Part shown: positions 47,364 to 59,777 of the stretch, in pieces
How the letters are laid out: each line of letters opens with the position of its first letter
How positions within the stretch are numbered: the stretch's first letter is position 1
DNA from: Biancaea sappan
Lineage: Eukaryota; Streptophyta; Magnoliopsida; Fabales; Fabaceae
DNA: 64,000 nt
NCBI GenBank assembly: GCA_037074585.1
Contig: CM073496.1
Location: 44,333,001 to 44,397,000 of the forward strand
Direction: 5' to 3'
The notes under the pieces: generated by a model
What the model was told of the DNA's origin: nothing
Seen by the model: only the letters and a program-made list of their open reading frames with translations
The model's database searches: none
Translations under genes and position numbers: made by a program

Positions 47364-50300
47364 TCATTCACAAGCAATCTTGGTGTCAAAGCTGCTAAGG
47401 CATATTGCAAAGGCTTCAAAAGCTGAGATCGGATACTGATAATCCATGGTGAACACGTCTTTTCCCACTTTTCCGAACTGGAGAATAACATTTTCCTGAG
47501 CCTGCTCCGAAACCCCATTCTTCGGGGAAGCAACCAGCTGGAAGTTTTTAACAGAAGCCACTGTCACTCGTCCATTGAAGTTTAGACACCAGCATTGGAG
47601 TTGTTCGTGCCACCTAGGGGACTTGTTTTGTAATACCAGCATTCCCTTGTTTTGGGAAGACAAAGGTACTGACTGGAAATTTTCCATGCGGGTTGATTTT
47701 GATCTAAAGAAAGGAATAGATGGCGAAGTATCGATTCTAGTATGCAGGAATTGAGTCTGCGTGGGGGCCACACCTCCGGGTTCAACAGCCGAAGCAGGGA
47801 TGGCATCCATAACACAATGCATTATCCTAGGGCCCCTGATAACATTTTTCCATCTAAATTTTAACTACACTAAATAAGGATTAATAGAATCACTGAGCAA
47901 TAACCACCCCCTAAAAGGAAAGTGGGGAATTATGCATAAAAAACAAAACGATCACCAAATAATTTGACTTAATGATTTCTCTCCATGTAGTTCCCTTTTT
48001 CCAGGAGAGAGACTCTTCACACAATCATTTTATTCATTACCTGGAGCCCAGGACATTCAGATCATATGAGATATGCGCAATGGGATAGTTGCCAGCAGGA
48101 ACTCTTGGAGACACTTGCTTGAGACTAACTAGCCTGGTTGAACGAGATTTAGTGACTTTGGCTCCAAGAAGTGGAGGGTGTGCATCATACACAGTGAACT
48201 TGGTACTGAGAAAGTTTGATCTATCAACAATGAAATAAGTGAGTGATCCAAGGCCTAAATAATATTGATGAACCAATCATGTCACGTGTCAGCTGAACAT
48301 ACCTCAACTTTCCAATATAGGTGCTACTCCCTCTTGACACAGCATCACAGTTTAGAGAAATTATATAGTCTGTATGGGTAGGACGTCGACATTTGCGTGC
48401 AGCAAGAAGGAACTTGCCATCGTCATTTGAAGCTGCAAGCTTATACAAATCAACATCAAACTGCATCAAAGCATTCAGGGGGGAAAAAGCAATAGTAGGC
48501 AACTATTTTCCTTCTCTAAATATTACAGTAGCATTAGGAATAATAGATGGCCTATAATCCAACTTATGTGTCATAATGTTTGATGCATTAGATCACACAG
48601 ATTAAATTTAGAGTCTAGTAGGTTACCTTCGTTTAAGCCAAGGAACAGATAATATGTTTGATTACTGCGATTCCGATTAATATAGCACTGAAGAAGAGAG
48701 CCCCTCGGACCAGGCTGCACAAAGGTAGCAAGAGATAAAATTATAATTTGGTAATAAAAAAGGGATATAGTTAACGAGAGCTATGAGATCTGCCCTACAA
48801 TAAAATTGTCACCCACAATGGTTTAAATTGGACTACATATGAAGCAGATTCAACTATAATCAAACCTATGACAATTGGAACTGTGTATTGTAATAGTTAC
48901 ATCATTGCACTATAACCACAGCAGAGCTGCCAATCCTTCAACATAGGTCTGATTTTGCTTACCTTATGTGATAACATAGAAATTCAAATCATTTGCATGC
49001 TTATAGTCAAATGCGAATTAGTCTAGAAACTTTTGTGCAATAAAGCAAAACTGTATCAGAAGTTAATAACTATTGCATGCTACTGCCACTTTTGAGTGTG
49101 AAACTGAGTGGATAAGAAGCAGTGCAAGAACATAAAATGAAAGAATAACATCTTGATTTGGCTGTTCAAAGAAAAAAAAAAAGTCATAATAATTAGTATA
49201 CTAAATCATGTTTTCACACGAGCAATCCTATTTAAAGATCACTTTTTTTCATTCTTCCTTCACGCCTTCCCTCACGTCCAATAATATTATAATTAAATCT
49301 CACAGATATCAATCATCAAATATTACTACTCTTCTCACATAATGCTGATGCCATGAATGACCTAAATTCTAATTGAAGAAGTCGAAATAAGTATATAGGA
49401 ACTTCAATTGTAAGAGCCATGTAACTATCTTTCTCACACTCTCTCATCCACTCTTTGGGGTAGTCTGTGAGTTGGGTATTCACCTCACCATGAAGGATCG
49501 AATACAGCCAAAGTAATGCTCCTTCATTCTACAATGCTCATCCATCACTATATATATATATATATAGGCTTTATCAACTATCAGTGTGATTACATCTTTC
49601 ACAACTATATACGGAGCTTGTCCAATATAACTATGTAAGAAATCATCAAACAATTTCAACTGCAATTCTTTACTGTAAATGTTAGCTGTGTCCCTCATCA
49701 ATCTACCTCTGATGTTTCATTACTACTCAAGTAAAGTTTGGTTATCAAGATAACATATACCACTGCTTAATGTCAGTGCATTACTGTGCTGCATATAAGA
49801 CATTACTGTCAAGCAAATTAAACTTCGTCAGTTCAATGTGATGTCTAGTCAGTCAGTAATAAAGTGCCGGGCTCAGCACAAAAGTCAACAAACTAAATAC
49901 TAGCAAGTAGGCAAGTGACTGTTTTAGTTGACTTGACTAAATTTCATCCACAAACTGAAAACCTGTACGATGATAATAATAAACAAATCTAAGATACATA
50001 AAGAAAGGCAACAGACATGAATGGAATGATATCATAATTTGTGAGGTAAATGTATGCCAACAAGTCAGACCTGCTTCAAGGAGATTGGGAGTGTCAACTT
50101 GCCAGATACTTCAGGAGGTTTCACAATTTCTTTCATGATCTCTCTCCAACTGCGGCAAACACCAGCACAGGCAACCACATGTTTTCGGGCAGGCCAGGTA
50201 TCTTCAGAGGCCTCTATCCTCATCAGCACATCCCTCAAGAGCTCCGGTGGCATATTAGCCCAACAGCTCTGCTTCAAACCATCAACAACCACTAAGCTAT

Positions 50301-50424
50301 CCCCAGCATCACGGTATGACTGCGACCTCGATCTCATCCCATACCCCAACTTCACCTCAAATCCTTTCCTTGAAATACTCCCAAACTCACCCTTTATATC
50401 TTGGATTATACTCCTAAACGACAT
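47364..50424 (-). CDS. TLP3: Tubby-like F-box protein, TLP3-like (407 aa, 5 exons)
   Basis: Exons (minus): 50071-50424, 48627-48714, 48303-48432, 48041-48220 and 47364-47835. They total 1224 nt and all junctions keep phase. The start is ATG 50424 (MSFRSIIQDIKGEFGSISRK). The F-box is at about 52-108 (SCWANMPPELLRDVLMRIE). The tubby domain runs from 119 (PGPRGSLLQCY) to the C-terminus, with the signature 'SPRWHEQLQCWCLNFNGRVT' and ending 'SSFDTKIACE'. Plant TLPs bind phosphoinositides at the plasma membrane and bind SKP1-like proteins through the F-box. The Lys189/Arg191 pair (IGKLR) aligns with the K-x-R pair reported for AtTLP3 membrane binding (from memory). Closest by eye to AtTLP3; other members of that clade are possible. 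Confidence 0.95.
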
Positions 50425-51410
50425 CGTCACCTTTTTACATGTTCAAAGCCATTGTCATTTCCTCCATTCCAAATCCCTTTTACTTTTTTTTTTTCTATTT
50501 CTTTTTACAGAACACAATCTGGGAATCGATAAACAAAACCAAAAGACATCGAGAACTTGAATTTTTAAAAAATGAAAGTTACATCACAATAACGACAAAT
50601 GTTCCCTTTGCCAAGTAAAATCAACAACTACTTGCATAAAGACAGAGCGGCATATTCATTCAGCAAGGCTATCTGAAATCGAAAACAACCTAAATTGAAG
50701 GCAATATAAAATCAGCACCAACAAAAACAAATTAATAGCCAAATAATCAAACACGAAACTTAACACCAGAGCTACATACCCTCCCTCTCTTCCCCCTCCC
50801 CCCTTCCCTCCTCTCGTACCCTCCAAACTATCTCCCCTTCACTTCTTCGAAAGCCATTTTACAAAAAAAGGAGAATAAAAACATTGGTGGTTCTAACTGA
50901 AGCATAGATTAAATTGAGTGATAAAGAGGAACCCTTGAAAGAAAGGGGGGAAAATTCAGAATTTGACTCCCGATCACATGGCAAGAGAGCTAGGGGAGTG
51001 GTAGGAAAGAGGAAAGATAGTTCTTTCTTCAGTAGCGAAAGGATTGTGAGGAATCTGAGCTAACCATCCGGGTGGACCAGTCGGGTTCGGACACAACGGC
51101 TTATCCAACTCCCATTTTTGTTTTTACTTCTTTCATTGTCTTCTTAATACCCGAATTCTTAATGGGCTTCAACATGATTTCGTGTGAATCTTTTTCTTCT
51201 TTTTTTTTTGGGGTAAAGTATGGCAATTTTTATACTATCATAAAAAATTTATAACATTTCATAGAGTATTTACACTATTTCTAATTATGAACCCTATTCT
51301 GAATGGTACGGTGTGCTGTCTATAAGATTTGAATTTGGTCAAATTTTTTTTTTTTTAACTTTTGCTGAGATACTTTAGATTTTTTTTTCTTTCACCGATA
51401 TCTTTCATTA
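50425..51410. other. Upstream region of the Tubby-like gene
   Basis: Non-coding; a CT-rich stretch at 50780-50820 and GA-rich DNA at 50940-51020 could hold the promoter and 5' UTR (minus). ORF 50054-50560 on plus is the shadow of exon 1. Confidence 0.5.
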
Positions 51411-52570
51411 AGAGGCGTTTGGTATAAAGAATCTTATATTTTTAGAAATGTTTGAATGTGATTTCTATTAATGTAACATTTTTATGTTTGGGTCATTACA
51501 AAAATTTTTTACAATATTTTTCTATATTCATGGGAATCTAACATTCTTGTATTTGGTTCACATCAATATTCTTAAAAATGTTTGGTAATTTTTTGAAATT
51601 ATCCCTATCAATTTTTAATATATACATTCTTGTTAAATTGGGCCAACTTAATAACATATTGATAAAATGGCATCATTGATAATATATTTAGTTACGAATG
51701 TCTAATTTGAAAAGATATCCACATGTGAAAGACTAAACTGAAAAGATAATTATATGAATGACTAAATTGAGAATTATTTTATATGTGAGGAACCAAATTG
51801 AAAATTATCCATATGTGAAGGATTGAGTTGAAAAGATAATGTTACCAGTTACTAAATTGTGAAATATTTCGTGTGAGGGAGCAAATTAAAAAAATCTATA
51901 CGTGAAGGACAAAATTGAATAGATAATTTTATGAGTGACTAAATTAAAAGAAAATTTATGTGAGGGACCATATTGATAATATTCATATGTGAAGGACCGT
52001 ATAGAAAAGTTAATTTTATGAGTTACTAAATTGAGAAATATTTTATGTTAGTGACTAAATTGAAAAATATCCATATGTGAAGAACTAAACAGAAAAGATA
52101 ATTTTATAAGTGACTAAATTGGAAAATATTTCATATGTGAGGGGCTAAATTAAAAAATATCCATATGTGAATGACTAAATTGAAGAAAAAATTTTATGAG
52201 TGACTAAATTGATAAATATTTCATATATGAGGGACTAAATTAAAAATATAATTTTATAAGAGGCCAAAATAAAAAATATCGTATTTGTTATGAACCAAAA
52301 TAGAGTTTCAATTTTTTATAATTAGAAGTAGAAAATATGAATAAAGTAATAATTTTATGTCACAAAAATATTCACACAACATATGAATCTATCATTCCTA
52401 CCTCTTCCTATAGGAATGAAAAACTGGGAGTTTTGTAGGAATATTTTATTTTTGAGAGCGTTGCATTTTAAAAATTTTTTTTTTAAAATTATGTATCAAA
52501 CATGAGAATATAATATTTTTTCATAAAATATTTTTGAGAATAATTTAATATTCTCACACACCAAACACTC
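51411..52570. mobile_element. Inverted-repeat MITE-like element carrying a minisatellite
   Basis: The left end has GCGTTTGGTATAAAGAAT and the right end, reverse-complemented, GAGTGTTTGGTGTGTGAGAAT. Both lead inward to matching 'gaatataatattttt' style arms. The centre is a tandem array. No coding capacity; target duplication not resolved. Confidence 0.6.
51695..52290. repeat. Minisatellite, about 80-90 bp period, about 7 copies
   Basis: Repeats of 'atatgtgaaggactaaattg' + 'aaaagataattttatgagtg' + 'actaaattgagaaatatttc' with divergence between copies. The whole array sits inside the inverted-repeat element. Confidence 0.85.
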
Positions 52571-53829
52571 TCTAGAAGTAATTTTATTTAAGACATTGTT
52601 AAATATTAAATATAAACACTTATCTTAACAAAAATTCAACATAAGTTTAGAAAGGAAATGCTTAAAAAAAAAATCTAGATGGGAAATGTTATCCAATCCG
52701 ATTCCTGAAAAGGTATTAAATATATTAATATATTTTTAGAAAAACATTATCCTTCTTTGTTAGTCTAAAATCTGATTCTTCTAGATGACATATTTGACTG
52801 CTATTTTTTTTTTAAAAGGAAATTCTTAATATACTGGCTCACTAGATAGGAAATGTTGAATGTAATAAGAGTCATCCAAGATATATAAATGTGTATTTCC
52901 TGTAAGAAATTAATCATTCCCGATACACACAATTAATACCATTATAAATAGTTGCCTTTTATGTTATTTAATTTTCTAAATATCTTTTGTGTTATTGTTA
53001 AATCTATAATGCACTGTCTAAATAATTTCACAAAATAAGGAAGAAAGACCCAATGATAGATCTTCTTATGAGAAGTAGATACGTATATAAAAACAATGAC
53101 ATGGAATACATACCAGAATATGAAAAAAAAAGTATAAAGTAAGTGCACAATTAATTTATGGTTAAAAGTTTTCAGGATTCATATTGTATTAAGATTTTGA
53201 ATTGCAATGTACGTAGATATGGACAACTAATATATCAATTAGAATTTAGAAGTGTCTAAATGACGATATTTCGGACCGTTACGTTAGAATGTTGACCGCC
53301 AACAGCGTATGAGTACGCTCCCTCACGTTCCTGTATACAACACACACCAGTCCACCGGAAACGAATGTCAGAATGGTACTTGTGTCATTTGCATCATTAG
53401 TTTTTAAATTTAATAGTTTAAATATTAAGTAATAATTTTTTTAATAAAAAATAATAAAATTTAAATTATTTAATATAAATTAACAAATTAGATGAGATAA
53501 ATACCATATTTATCCTATAAAAACAAACATGTGATCTGTTTTTCTAGTCCATCATCATATTCATTTTTTTTTTACTTTTTTATTATTTAATTTATGATCT
53601 TTCTTGTTTTAATAACCTTTATTGCTATTAATTTATCATCTTGCCAAAAATTGGAGGCCAAATACCTATTTGGGAGGGACGAAATTTCTGGAAAAACATT
53701 ACGGTGCTATTGAGGAAGTCATTATTAATATTTAGTTATCTACTAGTGAGCACTCGTTGGCAGCCCTGTAATAAAAATGTTAGGTAGGGGCAATTCGATC
53801 AATATGCGGGTTTAAAATCAGAGTCTGTA
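52571..53829. other. AT-rich spacer, probable NET gene promoter at its right
   Basis: No supported gene. A GC-richer patch at 53270-53390 is unassigned. Confidence 0.6.
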
Positions 53830-54574
53830 TCGCCAATTGGAATTGAGCGTCGTTTTCAAATTCAAAGAGAGGGAGAACGGTATTCAGGCGACTCCTCCGT
53901 CTCTGGATTCTACTGTGCACAGTCTCAAGTGTGAAGAACAGAGTGTGGAAGAGCAAATAGAGGCTGAAGGCTGAGAAAGCCAAGCCTACAGTCTACATCA
54001 GCTGAGGAGGAAGACGAGCCAGACGACTCACTCGGAAGCAGTTGAACCAGGTTCCTCTTTCTTTTGTATTTTGTGTCATCCACATTGCCAAGCTCGAGTC
54101 CTTTTATTTCCCTTTCCGAAATCTAGAAAAATCGCTTTAAATTTGCCATCTCGATTGGGAATCTCTGTAGTTCCTCAACCCCTTTTTTGTCTTATAAGTT
54201 GATGGTGAAAAGTTTGTGTTTTTAATTTAAATTTCTTATGGGTTACATTGTCGTTGGGTTAAGGTTACCCTCTGGGATTTTCTTTTAAAATGACGGGAAT
54301 GGATTTTCTATGGCTTTAACGATGCTTCTGCTGTCTTGAAAATAACGAAGAGGCGGTGTGAATCTGTTGGTCGGTGCATCTGATTTTGTCCGTTGGGGAA
54401 ATACGATAAATTTGGTGCTTTTCATTGCATTTCTTAAGTTATTTGACCATAGAAAAGCTAATAAGTATTGCTCATTTAGCTGTGTGGAGAATTCAAGGTT
54501 CTTTTTTTGTTGTTTTGTTATGTGGTTTTTATACTTAAGCTTCAGGCGATAACCAGAGAAGAGTGAAGCAGAAG
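53830..54574 (+). promoter_or_regulatory. 5' UTR with probable leader intron of the NET3-like gene
   Basis: A GC-richer leader (about 53830-54050) ends CCAG|GTTCCTC and the next exon would begin after CTTCAG at about 54545, thirty bases before the ATG. A leader intron of about 500 bp is inferred from these splice-like ends only. The minus ORFs 53780-53983 and 54285-54605 are shadows. Confidence 0.5.
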
Positions 54575-56173
54575 ATGGCTGAAATGAGGACGAATCAAAC
54601 TTCAAACTGGTGGTGGCTCGACGATCACAGCACCTCTAAAAGATCCCCATGGCTCCAATCCACTCTTGCTGGTATCTCCTTCTTTCCTCTGTCTTCCTCC
54701 TTATCTGCATACGTTAGCATTTTCTTTTCGCCTATTCCTTTTATTCGAGTCCTAAATATTTTTTTTAAAAAAAATTACTGCAATTGGACAATTTGGGTAA
54801 TTGTGAGTACTTATGGTAAGTTGAACAATTCTATGTATCCTCGTGGCACTGGTTTTATGGGTCAATATAAATTCAACGATGCATTGATATCGTGAAGATT
54901 GATTGTAGAATTACCCATTTGATATTTGATAATTTGATAATATATTAATATATCATAATTAATGACTCAGGCCCACTAGTTATTTCTCTGGCTCTGTTAT
55001 TTTGTTTTACAGTTTGTCTCAAGTAGAAGTTTTGGACCCACAGGTGTATTTCTGAATGATAATTGACTTTTCTGGTAGAGTATAATGCATAATTGAAAGT
55101 ACTTTTTAAGTTAGAAAGCACAAACTACCCGTTGTTAAAAGTGAATTGTGATTACTAAGTGTTACTTTTGAAGTTCTTTTCTTTTTTCTACTCTTTGCGT
55201 CTGGATTTAACCGTTGGAGTGGTCCCTTTTATTTTTTTTTGGGGACTATGACTTATATCTGGAACAAGTGTATGAGATTAAAAAGAAAAACGATTTGATA
55301 TGTGGTGGTGTTTCTGTGATTGCAGAGTTAAATGGGAAGACAAAAGCAATGTTAAAACTGATTGAACAAGATGCAGATTCCTTTGCCCAACGTGCAGAGA
55401 TGTATTACAAGAAGCGACCAGATCTTATCAGCATGGTTGAAGATTTCTACAGGACTCATCGATCTTTAGCTGAGCGGTATGATCAAGTCAAGCCTGACTC
55501 TGGAATTCGCCTCCTGATTCCAGGAGGCTCTCCTTTTGCCTCAGCCAAGTATCATTCAGAGAAGCTGATGAGTTTTACAGATCGAAGTTACGATAGCTTC
55601 TCTGAGAACAGTGATGTGGAGCAGTCTGCAGAGTCTGAAGTTGATGATCCTGAGCAGGAAGAGGAGACCCAATTGAAAGATCGATTTGTGGCTGTGAATG
55701 ATGAAGTGAAGAGGTTAAGTGAAGAAACTGAGAGACTTAGAGAAGAGAACAAGGCTTATAAAGATCAACTCATGCAGAAAGATGCCATGAGAGATGAAGT
55801 AATGTTTTTGAGGATAGAGATAGAGAGACTCAGAGAAGAGAATAGGGCACAAAAGGATCAACTGAAGCAGAAAGATGCCATGAGTGATGAAGTAACGAAG
55901 TTGAGGAAAGAAATAGGAAAGCTCAGGGAAGAGAATGGGGCACAGAAGGATGAACTGAGGCAGAAAGATGAAGAGAAGATAGAGGTGATAAAACACCTGA
56001 GTTTGGCAATAGATATGATGAAGCAGGAGAATGTGAAGATGAGAAACTTCATTGCAAAGGACTGCACCAAGAAATGGAAGTACCCATTTGAGTTTAACAA
56101 ACTCATGGGAACACTGTCAGGGAAGTTGTTCAATGGGTATCCATGGAATCAGCCCAGTGTTGTAGCTCTCTAG
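54575..56173 (+). CDS. NETWORKED 3-like actin-binding NAB (KIP1) domain protein (314 aa, 2 coding exons)
   Basis: Exons 54575-54671 and 55326-56173 join in phase (945 nt including stop). The NAB domain covers about residues 11-90: TSNWWWLDDHSTSKRSPWLQ, then the family core 'KLIEQDADSFAQRAEMYYKK' and 'MVEDFYRTHRSLAERYDQ'. In plants this domain binds actin filaments and links them to membranes. The short length, the 'IPGGSPFASAKYHSEKLMSF' link and the following coiled coil fit the NET3 subgroup. After an acidic linker (about 130-155), residues about 160-270 form a coiled coil built from three near-identical units of about 34 residues (LREENKAYKDQL, LREENRAQKDQL, LREENGAQKDEL). An intact C-terminal 'KKWKYPFEFNKLMGTLSGKL' closes it. 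The start is the first true ATG in frame; a second Met lies three codons on. Confidence 0.92.
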
Positions 56174-56920
56174 ATGTGATTTACAAATTACAAGTAGGCA
56201 AATAGCGTATAAGAAGTAGAAGTAAGTTTTATACATATATGTCTATAGTCTTTCGTGTTATGGACTTACCCGAGAAAGAAGCCTAGGCATTTCATACATT
56301 TGACTAGTCTAAGAATCCTAGTTATATAATTGATCATATTTTCCTATTGTCGTAGAACAAGATAGTGCACATTCCTTTTCTTGCTGAGTTATTGTAATCA
56401 TTCCTATAGTCTCAATAATATTTATTTATTTATTGTGCAGCCTACCCCAATATTATTTATTTATTTATTCTTAATGCAAAGTGCGCACATAAAGATATTT
56501 ATGAAAAAAGGTCTTGGAGCAACATCAAAGTGATATGTGGTCCTTTCTCTCATTCATCCCTATGTCTCTAAAACCAAAGTGGGACTGCATTTACTGAATC
56601 AGAACCAAAAGCCTCACGGGTGACTTGAAATATTAAAAAAAATAAGTCATATATCATTTTTGCTTCAGATTGATCAGAATAGAAGATAAAGAAAAGAAAC
56701 TCAGAACTATAAACTCTAGCTGGGCACAAATAAGAAAAGAAAAGAGAAAAAAATTCGTAGCATAAATGAAGACAGAGAGTGAAACTAAAATAGTAAACTC
56801 TTAGTGGCCATAAATTTTTATCGACATTATCCTGGCATCACCGAAAAGTAGATTCTCATACAACGTAGTACCCAGAATAAGACAACAAAAGAGCAATAAA
56901 GAGGAAACAACAACACCTAT
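56174..56920. other. Spacer between convergent NET3-like and AGP genes
   Basis: The left part is probably the NET3-like 3' UTR (plus) and the right part the AGP 3' UTR (minus). 'tatttatttatt' occurs twice near 56418 and 56453. No ORF. Confidence 0.6.
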
Positions 56921-57358
56921 TCACATGCCAAGAAGCTGCATTAAGCAAATTAGCAGCAACGCGTGATACAAGACCAGATTGAGAGGCAGAGACGAAGAGT
57001 GTGAAGCAGGGGCATAAGCTGGCATTGACTCTGATGGCGGAAAAGCCATTGGTGCTGGCCCTGGAGAATGGAACACATCTGGATTTGGAGGACTGGGGCT
57101 TGCAGGAATGGTGGGGAGAGAAGAGTCAGAAGGAGAGTAAGCGGCTCCACCAGGTGAAGGGAAGAGTGGCTCCATGTCTGGGGAGAGAGGAGTAAAGACC
57201 AGAGGAGCACCTGGTGATGTTGCTGGTGCTGGTGCTGCTGATATGGTGGAGATATGTATGCTTTGTGGAGAAGCCAAGGATGACGAAGAAGGGGATGCCA
57301 TTAAGGCTAGGGAGAAGATTGCAGAGAATGACCAAAAGGGAGCCATAAATGATTGCAT
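56921..57358 (-). CDS. Classical arabinogalactan protein, AGP26-like (145 aa)
   Basis: Starting at the ATG at 57358 (MQSFMAPFWSF; a second ATG at 57346 is equally usable) there is an N-terminal signal peptide (about 1-28). A Pro/Ser/Ala/Thr-rich mature part follows, with many AP, SP and PP pairs: 'STISAAPAPATSPGAP', 'LSPDMEPLFPSPGGA', 'SLPTIPASPSPPNPD', 'PAPMAFPPSESMPA'. A C-terminal hydrophobic tail (LNLVLYHALLLICLMQLL) is typical of a GPI-anchor signal. Such proteins are O-glycosylated on hydroxyproline and sit on the outer plasma membrane or in the wall. The 'ISTISAAPA' start of the mature part and 'SPDMEPLFPSPGG' recall the AGP25/26/27 group. Single exon. The plus ORF at 57174-57581 is its shadow. 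Confidence 0.85.
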   Translation of the reverse strand: MQSFMAPFWSFSAIFSLALMASPSSSSLASPQSIHISTISAAPAPATSPGAPLVFTPLSPDMEPLFPSPGGAAYSPSDSSLPTIPASPSPPNPDVFHSPGPAPMAFPPSESMPAYAPASHSSSLPLNLVLYHALLLICLMQLLGM

Positions 57359-59040
57359 AATCAATTGCCTCAGGATGAGAGAAGGAAAATCAGAGAGGAA
57401 ACTGTGGGAGGAGAAAGCGAGGAGGTTCATGATTGAGGCACTAAAAGAGTGTTTCGAGATGTGGTGGTGGGGTCACAGCTTTAAGTGGCCATTGGATGCT
57501 TGGGACCTTTATGAAATCACGAGTCTGCATTCTGTGCTACCAGACAAAATTTGGAACGTGATTTCCTTCTGGAGCACATGAACACTGAGTGTCCTTGTCC
57601 TTCTTTCTCACCATCAATTCTTTAAACCATTAACAACATTAAAATTATTGTCTAAAACCATACTTTATTGTCACCTAAGGAAAGATAACAAATCAAGGAC
57701 CTCAGGAGTCAGCAAATGTAGGGAGATTTTACTCATTGTAACTTTGCTTTTAGTCTCCATGCTATGCAATCTAGTCTATTTGGCTGCACTGAAACAGAAA
57801 TAAAGAATATTTTATGCATAATGAAATTATATTTGTTCCCTCTGTCTCTCATCTCATCATTTCCTCTTTTTGTGCATGATGCCTTTGCCTTACCGAGAAT
57901 TGGGAGGACAAAAAGTGAGGAACACTAAGTGTTGTAAACATTATAAACCTGGTCAGATGATATTTCTTCTCTTAACTCTATATAAACTTATTATAACATC
58001 TACATATATCTCCATCTTATTCTAATTAATGTGAAACTTCAAGTTTTACTTTTTTTGAAATACACTAGATGGTAAAATGAATAAGCAAAAGAAAGAGTGA
58101 TGAGTCACTCATTTTCAATAACTTTGTATGCATTAACTTTGTCCATATTCCAATCGGCCTATTGCTGTCAGCACAAGTGTATCAGTATGCATTGCATACC
58201 ACTGCACTACTCACCCTTTCCTTCCCTTTTATAAATGTCAATTTTGCAGACTTATGTTTCTGTTTTTTAACTCTCTCTCTCCCTCCCTTTTCTTATCTCT
58301 CTTTCTCTTCTGTTTCATAATTAAAGTTTCAAATCTCCCTAAATTTCACCCTTTTTCCTTTATATATATATGTGGTCCTCTAACTAATGTTGTTATATAC
58401 CCATGTGAAGTTGGATTCTTGGCCTCATCCTTTTGTGATCATGTTGAATGTTTTTGTCGTTGGTGTGTGCGAGTTTTTTTCTTTCTTTTTTTTTTTTTAA
58501 AAAAATTATGTGCAAAGGTTTTCATTAAGACACTGGAGTACATATTATCATTAGGAGTCGAAGGTAAATCTCACACAAGGCACTACCTTCAATTTAGTTT
58601 AGTCATCTAATTGAACTGATTTAACTAGATAGTTAACATTTCATTTAATCAAATTAATGAATTTAGTTATGATCAAATCAATTTAATCTAACTTTGCCCA
58701 ATTTGGATTTAATTAGACGATCAAATTAGACAAAAAAGAAGAAGAGAATATTATAAAATTTTAAAAATTCAACAATAAACATTGTTTTATTTTAACCATG
58801 AAATAAACATTTCCAACAACAAAGTCACACCAAAAATATTTCAAGTCAAAATGTATAACTAAAATATATAATATAAAACATATAAAATATAATTACTTAT
58901 TGTTTTTATAACGATTGGTTAAGAATTAGTGTTAGATATTAGGTATTTAGTTAGATTGACAAATTTTAATGGATAGATACATTATAAATCTTAAATGTTA
59001 TATAATTGAAGTTGTTCTTTAGTCAAATTTTGATGTTTAA
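57359..59040. other. Upstream of the AGP gene and AT-rich spacer
   Basis: 57359-57600 is probable AGP 5' UTR or promoter (minus). CT-rich stretch at 58260-58310. Repetitive 'aatcaaattaatgaattt' words at 58640-58740. The plus ORF at 58254-58610 has no family features. Confidence 0.55.
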
Positions 59041-59777
59041 CACTCCGTAAGAGTGGTGATCAAACTTTTTTTGGGAACGTGTAAATATACATGTTCTTTA
59101 AACTTGTTTAATTCTTATTGGTTGGAGAAATAATTAATGTCTTTGTAAATAAATGGAAATTTCTAATTCAATCTATGCAATTATAGAAAATAATTTTAAA
59201 AATTTATGGAATCAATTTTAAATTATAAATGGAATCCTAATTTATTAAAATTACCTAATTCATATACTCATTAAAACTATAACTTTCTTTTTAATCTTGA
59301 AGCTATTGATTACTTCCTTTTATAACAGTAAGTTTGCATAATTCATAATATTCATTCATATATTTATTATTCTCCTAGCATCTTCCAAACAATTCGCATG
59401 CAATATGTTCTTCGATTAATTTCTTAAACCGATATCAAAGGTTAGCCAAAATTTATAATTCCTTTCTTTTTAATGGTAAAAGTTAGGGGTATCTCTCTTT
59501 TTTTTTTTTGCTTTAAATTTTGTATTTATTGTCAAAAATAAAAAAATTAACTATAACATTTTATTTATATTGTATATTGTGTTTTATTTTTATATTAAAA
59601 ATAAATAATTTATATTTTTAGATTTGTGGAATCAAGATTTATTATAATTAATTATATTGAAATTATTTGTTATAATTACATAAATCGAGTTAGATAATTT
59701 CCATTCATTTGTAAAGACATTAATTATTCTTTTAACCAATGAAAATTAGACACGCGTTTCTAAGAGCCACTCTTAAG
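59041..59777. mobile_element. MITE-like element with about 110-bp terminal inverted repeats
   Basis: The left arm CACTCCGTAAGAGTGG...TTAATGTCTTTGTAAATAAATGG pairs with the reverse complement of the right arm, ACTTAAGAGTGG...TTAATGTCTTTACAAATGAATGG. Long inverted repeats and no coding capacity suggest a Mutator-type MITE. TTTAACACT / CTTAACATG at the borders could be a worn 9-bp duplication. Confidence 0.6.

Noticed and set aside
57174..57581. 135-codon plus-strand ORF opposite the AGP gene
   Set aside because: The minus frame has a signal peptide, AP/SP repeats and a GPI-type tail; the plus frame is its shadow.
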